A stretch of 64,000 nt of DNA. Origin: Anopheles merus. Taxonomy: Eukaryota; Arthropoda; Insecta; Diptera; Culicidae. Of the stretch, positions 51,452 to 64,000 are shown one piece after another (the stretch's first letter is position 1; each line of letters starts with the position of its first letter). The translations under genes were made by a program, and so were the position numbers. The notes below the pieces were generated by a model that saw only the letters and a list, made by a program, of their open reading frames with translations, was not told the DNA's origin and did not search any database. Location: positions 21,426,808 to 21,490,807 of the forward strand of contig NC_054085.1 in assembly GCF_017562075.2 (NCBI RefSeq). Direction: 5' to 3'.

Positions 51452-54400
51452 GTAAGTCATTTTGGGTTCGATTGTTGCGAGCAATCCTGGGAGATCGATA
51501 GTACGTTAAAGGTTGAAATTAAGGATGCTCGGAATACGATTTCATTTGGTGAGATTTTTTTATATAAGATCTTTTGTTAACAAAAACTACGAAAAAAAAG
51601 AATGATTTGGAACTGCACAGAGAGTTGAACCTAAAGATGTCTGTTAATTCCTTCCAAGTTTTTCATATTTGTGTCTGTATCTCAGTGTAGAACAAATGTG
51701 GACGTCTTTCCTAATAGGACATTGGAATATTTGAAGACTTGATAAAATGTTTTCTTGATAAGACATCTGAAACCGCTGTTTTTGTTTCTCAATGTCTCAA
51801 TATTCTTAACAACATTTTATATCCTCTGGGCATTACCATTGAGATATCTGAAGATCTTATTAATCGTTTGCTGATGATTGCAAGTCTCTTTTACTTGCAA
51901 CATTGTTTCAGAAAACCTGGTGCACAGAAACCAGTAAGTTTGGGTGACTTGATAACTGACCCTATACTCACTCCGTTATAATAACCTGTAATCCCCGTTT
52001 CAAACACCAATACCGCTGCTTATATGTCCATCGTGTATGACATCGTTTGCTTTTTCATCTGTACGCTCAAGATCTTACACATAACCATCCAATAAACCAC
52101 AACCAAGTGAATCTTTCTCATATAACGGACGCCCATACATGTCCAATTCCTGGTCTATAAAGCCTAGAGAGTCCCGCTTTTCGATCGGGCATCGTCCAAC
52201 AAAACCGGCTCAGGACTTAAACCTTCGAACGATTGGAGTTTGTCGCGTCAGGTCAAAGTGACTGACCGCCTGATTTGACCGGTGGGTAACCATTCGTTGC
52301 ACACACACAGACACACACGCCTGAGAACGCGATGATGATGATGATGATGAAAACCTGACCAGTCTCGCGATAACTCTCGCACAAACATACACCACCGCGG
52401 ATCCTTCCCGCCCGTTTGATCGGATCGTGTTTGCCGGGAGCGAGGGACATGTTCAAACTAAATGCGCATCGGTTCTCTCCTGTCACTCCCCTGGTAGCTG
52501 CACCGCACCCTTCCGCGTGTGCAACAGCACCGCCGATGCATTGTGTGCGTTTGGAAGTTGCATGTCCATGCTTATTGTTGTGCTCTCCCCCCGACCCCCT
52601 GTTGCCTGTGCCTGGTTGAAGCAAGAAGAACTTTTCATGCTCGTCAAACCGAAGCGGGGAACCGGTTGTGGAAATTGCTTCACCGTCACCGGGCCAGACC
52701 TGGACGATCGTTCTTCTTAGGCGGACGGTTCTACTGGCTGGAAACATTTTGAAATGCTGTTTTTTGTTGTTCGTATGCCGCTTGCGTCCGCTGTTTGGAT
52801 TGTTGCTGTGTCTTTTTATGTATTTATGCATTTATTTTATGTTGCGCTGGGATGCATACTTGATAAGGGAAGCGTTCGGACAAGACATGGGTAGATGGTA
52901 ATGGGGAAGGTGCGAGTTGAAATGATTGGATTTATAATTTGAAGCTTCAAGCTTGGGTCTCACTTCCGCTGCAATGCCGCTAGGAAGTGATCTTGGAGAA
53001 GGAAGACACCTTTTTTCCATTTATTCCAGGCACGATGTTACGAAATTACTGGAGAATCATCTTCCAATGTTTTGTTGGTGCAACATTTCTGCTTCAAAAA
53101 GGGGGGTCCATATTTACCATGTTCTCCTGCCCTGGTACAGCACACATCGCTCAAAGAGCGCTCCTGTTGAAATCTGTTTCGCTGCTTGCTGATGAATTTA
53201 ATTTTCGCTCAAGCTATTAGCGAATGCCCCGGGAATATGTTACTCGAGACAAGCTTATGGCATTCGTTTCGTTTCGTGCTTTTTGTTTTTCAATATTTCC
53301 ACCGCCGCCGGAAGTTGGCGGGATTCCGCTGAAAGTACAACCCGAGGTGGGTGATAAGCGCAACAGAGCACACACGATATGTTGTGGAAGGAAGCAGAGC
53401 CACATATCTAAAAAAAGAAAAGCAAGAAAAGGCAGCACAAAACAGGAAAGCCATGGCACAACATAAAACAACGACGAAAACAATAAGCCGAACAAAAATG
53501 AATTAAAAGCAAAGCCTGTGCCAGAGCCACGGGCCGATAGAATGTGCAACAGGGGGAAAGGATGGATGGTTGCGCGAGATGAACAACACTCGCGGCCTTT
53601 TTTTTTTGCTTGCTTCCTTCCCGTGTCCCGTATGTGTGTGTTTGTGCGCATGAGGAACGTGTGTTGTGTATGTGATGGCACCGACCCCCACCACCGCCAT
53701 ATTATTCACATTCCCTCCACGACGACGGCTCACCAGCGAAGGGCTGCCATGTTGTGTGCGGCAGAATGCATCGGCTAGCGCATATTCTGGTTGCCATTTT
53801 ATCCTTCTGTACCCTTTTTCCACCCTATTGTGTGTAGTTTTCTTGTTTTCTAGCTTTTGTTCTTTGGAGGGAAGAAGCACAAAACAAAAAAGTGGCAACA
53901 GGATGGGACATCGCGGCACAAAGAACGAAATTGTTTCGCGCTTCCCGAAAAGAGGAGGTTTACGAGGGATCAAGGGGAGCCGCCGGTTGCAGTTTGTTGC
54001 ACTCTGTTGCTTCTTCTCCACGGGCAGCTTGTCTCTTTGATCAGTTGAAAGGGAAAATTGGTGGATGTAAAACTAAAGCTTCCCACTTCTTCCTGCCATT
54101 TGAGCTAGACGTTGAGTCACATAAGCCCTTAGAAACAAAAAGTGCACGCATGCCGGTAAAAGACACAAAAAAAAGGTCTGAAGCCGTCTTTCCTGGCTCA
54201 TCAAGTTGGAGTTGAATTTCGCACCATATTTTAGAGGTTTGGTGGCTTCAGGTGCGTGTGAGTGTGGTGTCTGAAAAGCTGTAAACTTTGCCAAACACAT
54301 ACAGGCTGTGGCTTTGCATCCTGAGCAGTGGATAGAGTTTCAGCATTCTAAGAAGGATGTGCGATAGTAGTTTTCACGTTTGGAGCTCGGGGCTTTTTTG

Positions 54401-55142
54401 CACGCAATTTGTGCGTCGAAGGGCTGTGCTATCATATTTCTATGGTTTCGTTGCTGCAAACTGCTGCTGCTGCTGCACGTAAAAATCCGTTTTCAAGGGA
54501 ACGGAGCCAAAGTTATGAGCTGAAGCACACCTCTTCGGAAGGTGTGCCCGGTACGTACGGTCCTCCTCCCGAGGCCCAGCAGCAGGACCAGTTATGCTAA
54601 AAAAGGGGCAACGCGTTATTAAAGTGGAACGGTGGGATTTTCAAAAGTCATCCTTTTGCGTACGAACCAATCGAGAGCACCAAGTGGAAGAGAGATGGAG
54701 AGGAAGAAAATAAGGCTAATAATTCAAACCCGAAGCAGTTTTGTGCATTCGAGGCGCGCAGACCAAAGCGCCTTCCAAACGCGTCCATCGGTGCTCGATA
54801 TTCGAAACAAACAGGTCGAGAAGGAGAAGGATACGACGAGCCCGAGAGTTTCAGGATGATTAACCGTCTGGCCAAGAGGGTCGAACCTGTCTTCCATCCC
54901 TTCACTCTGCCTCTCTCTTTCGCTCGCATGCCAAAAAAAGAAGTATTGGGCTATTTTTATATGTGCTCCGGTCTTACCTTCTTGTTTCCTCGTATCCGTC
55001 AATTCAGCAACTGCACCTGCTGTTGTTGGAGGTAGTACACACTGCGTAGGGTTAGAGCGTAGGGAAGAAGAATCATAACTGATGGGCTTTTCGGTGCGTT
55101 TATTTGAGGCGTATGATATGTGGAGCGCACACCCAAAACACC

Positions 55143-55397
<255 letters not shown>

Positions 55398-55611
55398 ATC
55401 GACCAGGACCAATGTGAAACCAATTTTTTCCGGCTCGACGAATTTATGTGTGCGAAAGGTCAATTCTGGATTTAGTGCCCGTTGGGTAGAATATAGCCTA
55501 TGTGTGTTTCAGGGTGCTTTCTCACTTGCGTGAATCGCGTTTGGCACTGTTTAGGGGAAACATTTCACGGTTGGGCTTTCGTTGGCTTTATGTTCACACT
55601 AGTGGTGGGAG

Positions 55612-55876
55612 CTCGGAATCGGACCTATCCGATTCCGATTCCGTGTTCGGAATCAATTTCGGAGCCGATTCCGATGCTGGAATCGATTTCGATTCGGGAG
55701 TCGATTCCGGAGTTGGTTTCGGAGCCGATTCCGGAGTTGAATCCGGAGCCAATTCCGGAGTCGACTCCGGAATCGATTCCGAAGTTGACTCCGACATCGA
55801 TTCCAGGATCGGAATCGGTTCCGCAGTTGACTCCGGAATCGATTCCAGGATCGAAACCGGCTCCGGAATCAGAACT
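55612..55876. repeat. GATTCC/GGAATC hexamer minisatellite, block 1
   Basis: Degenerate tandem of CGGAATCGATTCCGGA-like units, internally palindromic, inside the hAT-type element. Unit variants include GGAGCC, GGAGTT and GGAGTC. Confidence 0.9.
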
Positions 55877-56039
55877 TGACTCCAGAAATGGAATGGTTTG
55901 AATTGAAATGAGAAGTGTGGGAAGCGAAATAAGTCCGCGAATCTCCATGTGAATAGATCATTTACTAGTAAATTTTGATTCTTTGTCGCTATCAACGCAC
56001 AGCATCATTGGACCCAAACGCCTATTCCTGTGAAGATGC

Positions 56040-56400
56040 CCAAACCGACTCCGTTTCGAAGCCAATTCTGATTTCGGAGTCAATTCTGATGTCGGAACTG
56101 ATTTTGATTCCGAAGCCAATTTCGGAACCGATTCCGATTCCAAAGCCAACTCCGATTCCGGAGCCGGTTCCGGAACCAATTCCGGATCCAATTCCGATTC
56201 CGGAGCCGATTTCGGAACTAATTTGGGAGCCGATTCCGGAACCGATTCCGGAACCGATTCTGGAGTTGGTTCCAGAACCGATTTCGGAGTTGGTTCCGGA
56301 GACGATTCCGAAATTGGTTCCGGAATCGATTCTGGAAACTGATTACGGACCTTCTATCCGGAATTGATTCCAGAAAATTTCGTAGCTAACCGGAATCGAT
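56040..56400. repeat. GATTCC/GGAATC hexamer minisatellite, block 2
   Basis: Second block of the same degenerate hexamer, with more GGAGCC and GGAACC variants, ending shortly before the right terminus of the element. Confidence 0.88.
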
Positions 56401-56585
56401 TCCGACGAAATCTTCATTTTCCCCATCACTAGTTCACACTCTCTTCCTCTTCTTGCGTGATTTAATTGGAATTTCAAGCGAATGAGCGTGAGTTAACGTC
56501 TTCCTCTGGAGAGCGATTGCTTTGGAGCAGTTTTTTTTGTTATTCTTTTGTTTTGTTTTTTAACTTCTAACGATCTAATCTGGTG

Positions 56586-56595
56586 CACACACACA

Positions 56596-56626
<31 letters not shown>

Positions 56627-56630
56627 CACA
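56586..56630. repeat. (CA)n microsatellite with one interruption
   Basis: About 22 CA units with a CACCACAC interruption near 56602, 150 bp after the hAT-type element. Confidence 0.92.
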
Positions 56631-59029
56631 GCCCCAGGTACGGATTGGCTTTATCCGGTTGTGAGGAGAGTTTGTGCTGTGTTGTGTCTTGTCGCTGTCC
56701 ACCAGGGAAGAAGCAAATTCTGTTCTGTTTTCAGCTCTGCCCGTGTTTGCCTTTCCATTATGTTTGCTGGATATGATATTCTTTCCTCTCCGACGCCCGC
56801 CCGGAGGGCACCGAGCGTGACTGGTTTAATGGAAACAACCGACGACTCCAACTGGACTGGTTCTGGGAGTAATAGAGAGAGAGAGTGATAACAGGAAGGG
56901 ACCGTGGTGACCGGGCAGGGCTGAAAGTTTCGTTTTCAATTTCGGCCTACGGAGACGGCCACGGACGCCCCAAATGGAGGTTTGTTACCAGCACACATAA
57001 TGGGTTTTCCGCTTTCCGAAGAAATAAGCTACAATAATTTATTATTTCATTTTCATATAATACCTTTACCCCACCCCTACCATGTTCCGTTCTCTCGCTA
57101 CTTCTTGCGTCTTGGTTGCTGCCCAGCATGACGAGAAGATCCCATTTCTGGAACGAGGGAGTGCTTTTACTCACCGCGCATCCAGAAATTGATGGACTGA
57201 GAGGCCCGGACACCGAGAACGCAACGGCTCCGACACAAAACAGAAGGAACACCAATAACGAAGTGAAAAGTGAAGAGACAAACCCATTCAACCGTTTGAT
57301 GATACCTGTTTTTATTTCGTTTGCTGGCCAAACAGCGCCTGGGTTGGGCAGAGCCAAGCACCTCGTTTTGCTGGTTTCGTTTTCCACCGGAGCCGTCCTG
57401 CATCCTTGTATTTTTTTTTTTTTGGTTAACTGGTGTTGTGGTGGAGTTATTAATGCTGGGGTCACAAAAATGCTGTGCCCGCTCAAAATAATGTTGACGA
57501 TTGGTTTGGTTTGAGGGGTTTTTTCCGACTTTATTCTCATTTATCTGCTTTTATTATAGCATCATTAGACGGGTGGTGTGGTGATGCTGATTGAGATCCT
57601 CTGCTGGCCGCAGGATGAAGTTTGAAATTGTTTTGGATGCGCTGACTTGCGCGATGCTGCCCAAAATCGAACGGCTGCGATGCCACACTGCACTGCGCGC
57701 GAATATGTGTTTGGTCATCTTTTTTCTACTGGTTTGAGGAAAATGATGACATAAACATGAATTACCGCAGGAACAGCGAAGGCAAACCGATTGAAAGAAC
57801 ACAGACAGAGCGGGGAGTACACATGATGATGTGGCAGGAACAGCAACAACAGCCACAAAAAAGAGTGACGGCCCTCTCTCTATCTCACTCTCTGGTTATC
57901 ATTAATCATGAACAAATGTTCAAAGTCGGCTAAAACATTTTTCACAGTATTTAAAGTTCGCTTATTTATAGAACGGCCGTAGCCGAAGTTCGGATCAAAT
58001 CGCAGATATGCCCTGGAGCGGGGCCTGTACACGCAAACCAGGTGATTGGTGTTTTGAATCAGTCCTCGCGGAGTTTGAAGTATGTTGTTTGATTGTTTTT
58101 TAAGTTCGCTTTGTTAAAAGCCATGGCAAAACGCAGAAAGGGAGTTCAACTTGAGTCGCGAATCAGCGTCCTGTTTGTGTTGGTTGCCCTCTTAGGTACT
58201 CATTGTGTGATGAATTCGCATTTGATAACAGATTGGAGCAAGAAAAGAACGAAAGTTTCAGGGCAATGATGACCATAACTCAATCATATCGTCGTTAGGT
58301 TTGCACGTATTTTGATTATGGCGTGATTCCAGCTTCAAAAACCGTCGCCACTGATTCTTCAAACAGCAGCGTGCGTGCCCCGGAATAGCAGGCAGAGGAT
58401 AAAAGGGCAATCATCGCCTCGCAACCCTTCTGGGAGGACGATCTTCTGTTCGCCCGCAGGAAGAATCGATAATTAGCTCGTTCCGTTGGCATTTGGGGAT
58501 GGGCAGCGGCAGTAGAGAGAAAGATGTGATCTCTTATTTCTTGACCACAAGCGGATGTGGTAGACACACAACTCTGCATATATGTATGTGTGTGTGTGTG
58601 TGTGTTTGGTCGAACCAAAAGTTGCCAAAAGTCCCCTGTCAGAACGTTGTCGCTTTCGGGGGTGATGTAGGTTCGACATTCCCAACAGCGCCAATTGGTA
58701 GAACCAACCAGTTAGCGCGGCCGTCGCCAGGGTAAGGAGTATCAAAAAGTTTGGGAAGAACCCAGAAGTTGCCTTTACGATGTGGCCAAATTAAAGACTG
58801 TTAAACAAATATATTTCCTATATAAAATCTCATCTCGGTGTGTCCTGTGCGGGTTTGTGTTACGCCCCACCAAAACCAGACAGATGAGCACTTTATGAAT
58901 ATTTATGTGATGCGTCCTCCGAAAGCTGCGCGGCAGCATCCGTTCGGGCGGAAATTAGTCAGATTAAGACCTCTTCGGGGCGAACGTCTCCGATGTGATG
59001 GGATGAGGGCTGGTGATATACTGACGTAT

Positions 59030-59076
59030 CGGCGAGACCCCGCCTCATCATGAGGCGAGGGTTTATACTTTCGCCG
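59030..59076. other. GC-rich stem-loop
   Basis: Nested complementary segments are seen: CGGCGA with TCGCCG outside, ACCC with GGGT in the middle, and CGCCTCAT with ATGAGGCG inside around a single C. An 8-nt bulge (ttatactt) lies on the right arm. As RNA it would make a stable hairpin with a very short loop; as DNA a cruciform. It matches no RNA family I recognise. Confidence 0.5.
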
Positions 59077-61369
59077 TTCCTTAACGCTTTTAATGAGCAC
59101 CCGTAAACTGCAACGTTTTATGGCACCTCCATGTCGCGAATGGGACGGCGAATGAGTGCCTTTACTGGCGCTACGCGGTGGGCACTGACTTGCTGTGAGT
59201 GATGGCGCTGGATGCTTAATTGCTTGTTTCGGTGGTTTGAGGGGCAGGAGCGGTGCGTGATCTTTACTTTATGTGCGCTTTTAATGCAATCGTATCGTTT
59301 AAACGCGAGGTGGACAAATAAGTTGTCAAAGTGTATTGACCGGACCGGTGTTTTTCGGGTCAAGTCGTAAAAAAACAACGCTAAGGATGACTTGGAGATG
59401 CGGAGTTTGAAGAAGAATGTTGCACTAATTAAAAGCCAATAACGAACAAAATATTGTTGCAAAAGCACTCCTTTAACGAGCGTTTATGTAGCAGAAAATG
59501 TTGGAATACATCACAAGAGTCCATCTGCAGTTTCTGCCTACTTACATCGGAGCACGCTGTAATTTATTCTAACACCTGAACACGGACAGCCTTAGAACAG
59601 TGGATCCTCTCTAGGGATTCCCCTAGCAGGAGGGAAAGCTGTGAACTTTTACTCCATGCAAATTTTCCTCAAAGCCTTCCCTCGTTAGCGTAGGACCCCC
59701 AGGAAAAGTCAGAGCACCCGGGGAGATTAAAAACTTTCCCAGGACTGACACCAGGAATTCTGAGAGGGAAAAGAAGGGAAAAAACGTGTGGTACCGCAGC
59801 ATTGATCGGGGACGAAGTATGTATATGTGCGTGTGCAGACCAGATCCAGTATGGTGGATTGCGTGTGAAGGAATGTATGTGTGTGTGTGTGTGTTTGGTG
59901 CACACAATGGTGAGTGATAGAATGCGGTTCGCCGGTGAAGTGTGTAACCCTGGGGTATGTACGTACAACCGGAGCGGAAGGATGTTCCCCGCTCATGTGG
60001 TTACGGGATATGTATGTGCGTTGTTCGATCTCCCTATGGTTATGATTGGTGTGGTTGTACCCATCCACTTTGTCCTCCCAACCCCTTTCCTCCCCTTGAT
60101 TTCGTTATCATCAACAAGGCTGGACCATGGTAGCGATTGTTACAGAAATAACCTCGGGATCCTGTCCAGTACGGGGTTTTTTTTTTTTTTTTGATCACCC
60201 AAAACCCAACCTCCACTGGCTCGGTAACTGAAGAGTGGCAAAGTTCTGTTAAATTGATTAAACCGATGACGGTCGGGTAACAAGCGAGATGATTTATTGT
60301 TTCGAGTGTGTGGCCGTGCTGAATTTTTGGGGGGTTATAAAAGCGCAACGTTGGGAATGTGTTGTTTTTATGATGTGGTGTGGGTGGTTGTTCAGTTTTT
60401 TCCCTCCCCCTGCTTGAGGTTATGCCGAGCGTTTTCTGTTTGCAATTGCAAAAAGTAGCGCACGTGAGCACAGGTGCCGAAAGGCGCTACCATTCGCATA
60501 GTCTCTGTCCTGTTCCGTCCGCTTTGCCGTTTGGACAGGCTCCAGAGCACAAAGTGTGGTGTGAGGACCTTTTTTTTGCTGGTCTGTGATGGTTGATTCC
60601 ATATTTTTGCAATGAATTCCACCAAATCAAATAACCAAAACCCCGTTGCGTTGTGGGAATATTTGAGGCTTCACATTCTGGCGCTAACCGGAATCGCCCG
60701 GATGAAAGTTATTTTTGGAAAAAGTTCGTAGAGGTCATTTTACACGGTAACAATTCTTGGTATGTTCTTTATCGAATCATTTATTTTATGCTCCTCGTAC
60801 CTCGATGTTGGTATTTTATATGCTGGATTAACATTTAAATGAGATGCAATGATGCCCTGTCACAAAAATAAATGATAATATCAACAATGTCCACAAAGAA
60901 CGGCATAAAACGGAATATCTGATGACAGATACTGTGAGAACTCCTACTTTTTAATATCATCATAAGGTCTGGACTTTCGTAGTTCTTTGATTCTTTTGAT
61001 TAAAATTGTGTATTTAGAAATGTAAAATTAACGGAATGCTTTTGTTTGTATCATTACTCTCAACTTGCGAATAGTATAAACGCTAGCCTGATGCTCGAGC
61101 TGATACATCATTAAATTCATTATATATTCCTAAGTTGCAGAGGTTTTGTTTGTTCCTAAGATCCACAGACTACTTGTGTTACTTTAACTGTCACTAAATT
61201 CAAAATACTTTTACGATAGGATTGCTCACGTGTACGAGGACCAATCACATAAACTGTCCTCAGGTGTGTGGTGTATTGCTAGTATATCGCTGTTCAAAAA
61301 CTAGCAGAAAGTATTTGCTTTTTTTGCCGTGCATTGGCGTCATGCATATTGCATTTGTTTTGTCCCATC

Positions 61370-61372
<3 letters not shown>

Positions 61373-61421
<49 letters not shown>
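61373..61421. repeat. (CT)n array, about 24 units
   Basis: Pure CT run of 49 bp, same strand orientation as the array at 43466-43552. Confidence 0.95.
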
Positions 61422-61425
<4 letters not shown>

Positions 61426-64000
61426 ACCCAACAAAACGAACGTAGCGTGTTAACAAATGAAGATGAACTGTTTGCAAATGGTTGTCGGGGACTGCATCAT
61501 ATTGTTGTGTTGAGTCTTTTTTTGTGTTTTTTTTAAACCGCTTTTTCGATCTTCCATTTTGCTTACTTCGCGATTGGCTCTTGTGTGCTTGTGGTAGATT
61601 ATTTTTGCTCACCGTCCATTATTGAGCAGATTGTGTGGTAGATTTGTTGTGAGTGTCTGGTGCAAGGTGACTGTGTGGCAGAACACTCCAAAACTGCAGT
61701 TTGCTAACGAGTCGTGTGGAGTGGTGGTCGCAGAGAGTCGAAGAGCATTTCCATAAATGAATGACCTCGTTTGTTGTGAAACGGATAATAAAATAAATTA
61801 CGATATGGAAAGCTATCACAATTATTTAACGAGTAAAGACGGGACAGATACGAGAGCGGACCGCGTGCGACCGACTCTGAGGGTAGTTTAGGAGTCGCTT
61901 CGCTGTTTTTAAGAGCTTGTTTATCCGTCCATTATTATCCCGACTGTCATAAATGTCCGGCGCAGTGTTTGGTCGTCCTTTTTTTTTTGTTGGGGAGGGT
62001 TCGTTTTCGGTCATCTGCCGACAGAACTGCATTCTGCTCTTGCTTTGTGCGAAATGAATGGGCGAAACACACACAGACACACCCGTCGAAGGTTTTTGCT
62101 TTGTTATATCCATCCATCGTGGCCATTGAAGCCGTTTGGAGTGCGGCTTAAACGTGGGCGAAAATAAGTTCAGCACTCTCCCATCGCCATCGGTCGTTGT
62201 GCTCAATTTTTGATAAAGAAGCGATAAACGCGTCCCAATCCTAATGCGTTTTGCGCACTTGGTTGTCGTGACGATTGCTTTAAAGAGAGATCCGAAGTGT
62301 CACTGCCAATATGGCCATGCGTTCAGAACGCCCAGCGCCAAACATATGAGGTCATTTTGTGTGTGTGTGGATCGTTACTTGGGAGATTGGGGTGCGAACA
62401 TTCCAAATTTTCGAATGCGGATTAAAAAATGATAGTAAATTAAGTTTTATCGCTTGCTCAATTTACTTTTTGCACGCAAAATCCACTCCTCCTGGTGCAA
62501 GGTATGCTCTGCTGCTATCTTCAGAAGTAATATTTTTGAAGATTTGTATCCTCTTCTCCGGAGAAAAGGTGTGGTCGTACCATCGCGTACGCACACTCAC
62601 GCGGACAATCTCTCGCGGTGGGTGTTCTGCAACAAATGGTTTCCAGGAAACGTGTTTGTGCCATTATTCTTGCTAATGGACGGTTCATAGGAGTCTGGAC
62701 TTATGGCTAACAACCAGCATCGTTCGAATGTGTCGAGAAGTGGAGGGTGTGAGAGTGTACTGCTTGTCACCATATGTGTCTGATGTGTCAAGGAAGGTAT
62801 TCGGTATTCGCAATTGGTTTTACTTGACATCTTTAACATTGTTCTTCTTGAATAAAAAGCCATCCTTCATTGGAGGAAGACTAGAGATACAAAAGACTCT
62901 CCTTGTAATATGATTTAGCAGTTGTTGAACGGATTATGGCTCCAAAATCCATCACACCTTGGAATATTTTGATCGCACAGGACTTGAAGTTCACAACACA
63001 CAATCTCGTCACACTGGGCACCATCACCTGTGAGTGATGCAATTTCCCATGGCGTGCAAAAGTTCCATACCTCCCTCTGGTTATCTTTTCTTCGCCTTAT
63101 TTCGCCCAAGTACACCGGCACACGGCACAGTGAAGCAGAGCGGATGTAAATCGTTTTGTGGACGAGACGAAAATTTATGCCCCGTTGCCGCGATGATGGT
63201 CTGCAAAACACGTTGACGGGCGGCTGACGACGCACCTGGCCCGGCTTCGGCTTTCGAAGAATAGACTCCGGTGCTGTAGTAGTGCCCTGTAGCCACTCAA
63301 CTCTGTCTCAACTTTCCCAGCCCACGCGTGGTGCCGTGAGAGAGTATGCCCTTGAGGCGAAGGCCAACTTTTAATCCTTTAGTTTTGCTGTTTTATTGTA
63401 CTTTGCCGTGTGGCAAGCCCGCTCTCTTTAGCATATAAACCCTCGTTGGAAGAGAAGCCGCCCTGTGGCAACCTCTTCGTGGTTCGTCTTCGGGTTTAAT
63501 CTTTTCGATCACCACCATCCGTCTGCCTTTCTGGCGCGGCCTGAGCTGGCTGCTGACGTTTAGCTCATAAGAAAAAGGTGGCTCTGAGTTGCCCGGAGCG
63601 ATTTGTATATACAGCATGAAGAGCTGTTGGACGTACACAGACGACGTGACTTCTCCCCCCGTTGGAGTGTTAGGACGCGCAAGGCTCGCGAAAACTAATG
63701 GAGTGATTTTGGATCATGCGGTGGGGATGCCTGCTGCCTTGGATGTTGGAACTAGAGCTCTCGGCTGGACAGCTTGGAGCGCATTGTTCTTTTGCCTCAG
63801 AAGTGTGGAGTAGCCGGGAGGAGTAGTATGGAGTCGGAAAGTAAGGGGGCACACACACACTAAAACTGCCGTCCATGGGTTTGCCCGGCGATATGATCTG
63901 GGGATTAATTTATCGGCAATGGTCATGAAATGGGTTTGAACTTGAACTGTGTGGCCAACGGAGTCCAAGCATCGTTCCAAGATTTGGGACAAGGCGTGTC

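Larger units (their letters stand above)
55600..56431. mobile_element. hAT-type non-autonomous element with minisatellite body
   Basis: The ends are TAGTGGTGGG at 55600 and, reverse-complemented, TAGTGATGGG at 56431. Exactly outside both is the 8-bp direct repeat GTTCACAC (55592-55599 and 56432-56439). Eight-bp duplications and TAGTGRTGGG-like ends are typical of hAT elements. The body is two blocks of degenerate GATTCC/GGAATC hexamers (about 55612-55876 and 56040-56400) separated by ~160 bp of unique DNA. There is no transposase. The proline-glutamate-serine-isoleucine open frames come from the hexamer repeat. Confidence 0.83.
56440..64000. other. Last 7.5 kb of the window, presumed fz intron
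   Basis: No exon resembling the Frizzled second extracellular loop, TM5-TM7 or KTxxxW tail is found, and no other protein is recognisable. The stretch holds a CA array at 56586-56630, a hairpin at 59.03 kb, a CT array at 61.37 kb and an AT-rich block at 60.8-61.2 kb. Confidence 0.5.

Noticed and set aside
53010..53220. Possible exon after TTTATTCCAG at 53029
   Set aside because: No matching donor with a frame resembling the missing Frizzled region.
55500..56367. Pro-Ile-Pro-Glu repeat 'proteins'
   Set aside because: Produced by the GATTCC/GGAATC hexamer inside the hAT-type element.
60336..60343. TATAAAAG box
   Set aside because: No initiator at 25-31 nt downstream.

Overview
This window looks like dipteran nuclear DNA, most likely from a mosquito and plausibly Anopheles. 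Three + strand exons encode a Frizzled protein that closely matches insect frizzled (fz) as I remember it. The gene is interrupted by long introns rich in microsatellites. At least two tRNA-derived SINEs are present, which argues against Drosophila, where SINEs are not known. The species call is inference. No bacterial, organellar or viral genes are visible.

Layout. Positions 1-2624 are intron or upstream DNA of fz; the cysteine-rich Wnt-binding domain exon(s) must lie upstream. Coding exon A (2625-2744, 40 codons) carries the end of the extracellular linker and the start of TM1. Intron A-B (2745-9070) holds a large AAT/ATT simple-repeat complex interrupted by a SINE. Exon B (9071-9265, 65 codons) completes TM1 and adds intracellular loop 1, TM2 and extracellular loop 1. 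Intron B-C (9266-19114) holds a G23 run just after the donor, a ~1.08-kb TA-flanked inverted-repeat element and a 10-bp minisatellite. Exon C (19115-19340, 75 codons plus 1 nt) gives TM3, intracellular loop 2 and TM4. All three junctions use canonical GT/AG sites, the A-B and B-C junctions are phase 0, and the three exons join into one uninterrupted 180-codon frame.

From 19341 to 64000 I find no further fz exon. TM5-TM7, the KTxxxW motif and the C-terminus should therefore lie beyond the window, and the intron would be at least 44.7 kb long. It contains several candidate MITEs (20.3, 21.1, 46.5, 47.0 kb), a second SINE (34.4 kb), a hAT-type element with an exact 8-bp target duplication whose body is a GATTCC/GGAATC minisatellite (55.6-56.4 kb), a ~250-bp CA array and two long CT arrays.

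The most interesting single site is at 51384. A strong polypyrimidine tract and 3' splice site abut a 5' splice site (CAG|GTAAGC), with a second good donor (GTAAGT) 68 nt later. This is the expected form of a recursive-splicing ratchet point with its RS-exon, 32 kb into the giant fz intron. Read as an ordinary exon after exon C it would stop translation after four codons. Other items worth a look are a TATA plus initiator pair at 38.8 kb and a GC-rich hairpin at 59.03 kb.

All homology statements come from reading the sequence and from memory of the families; no database search was run.
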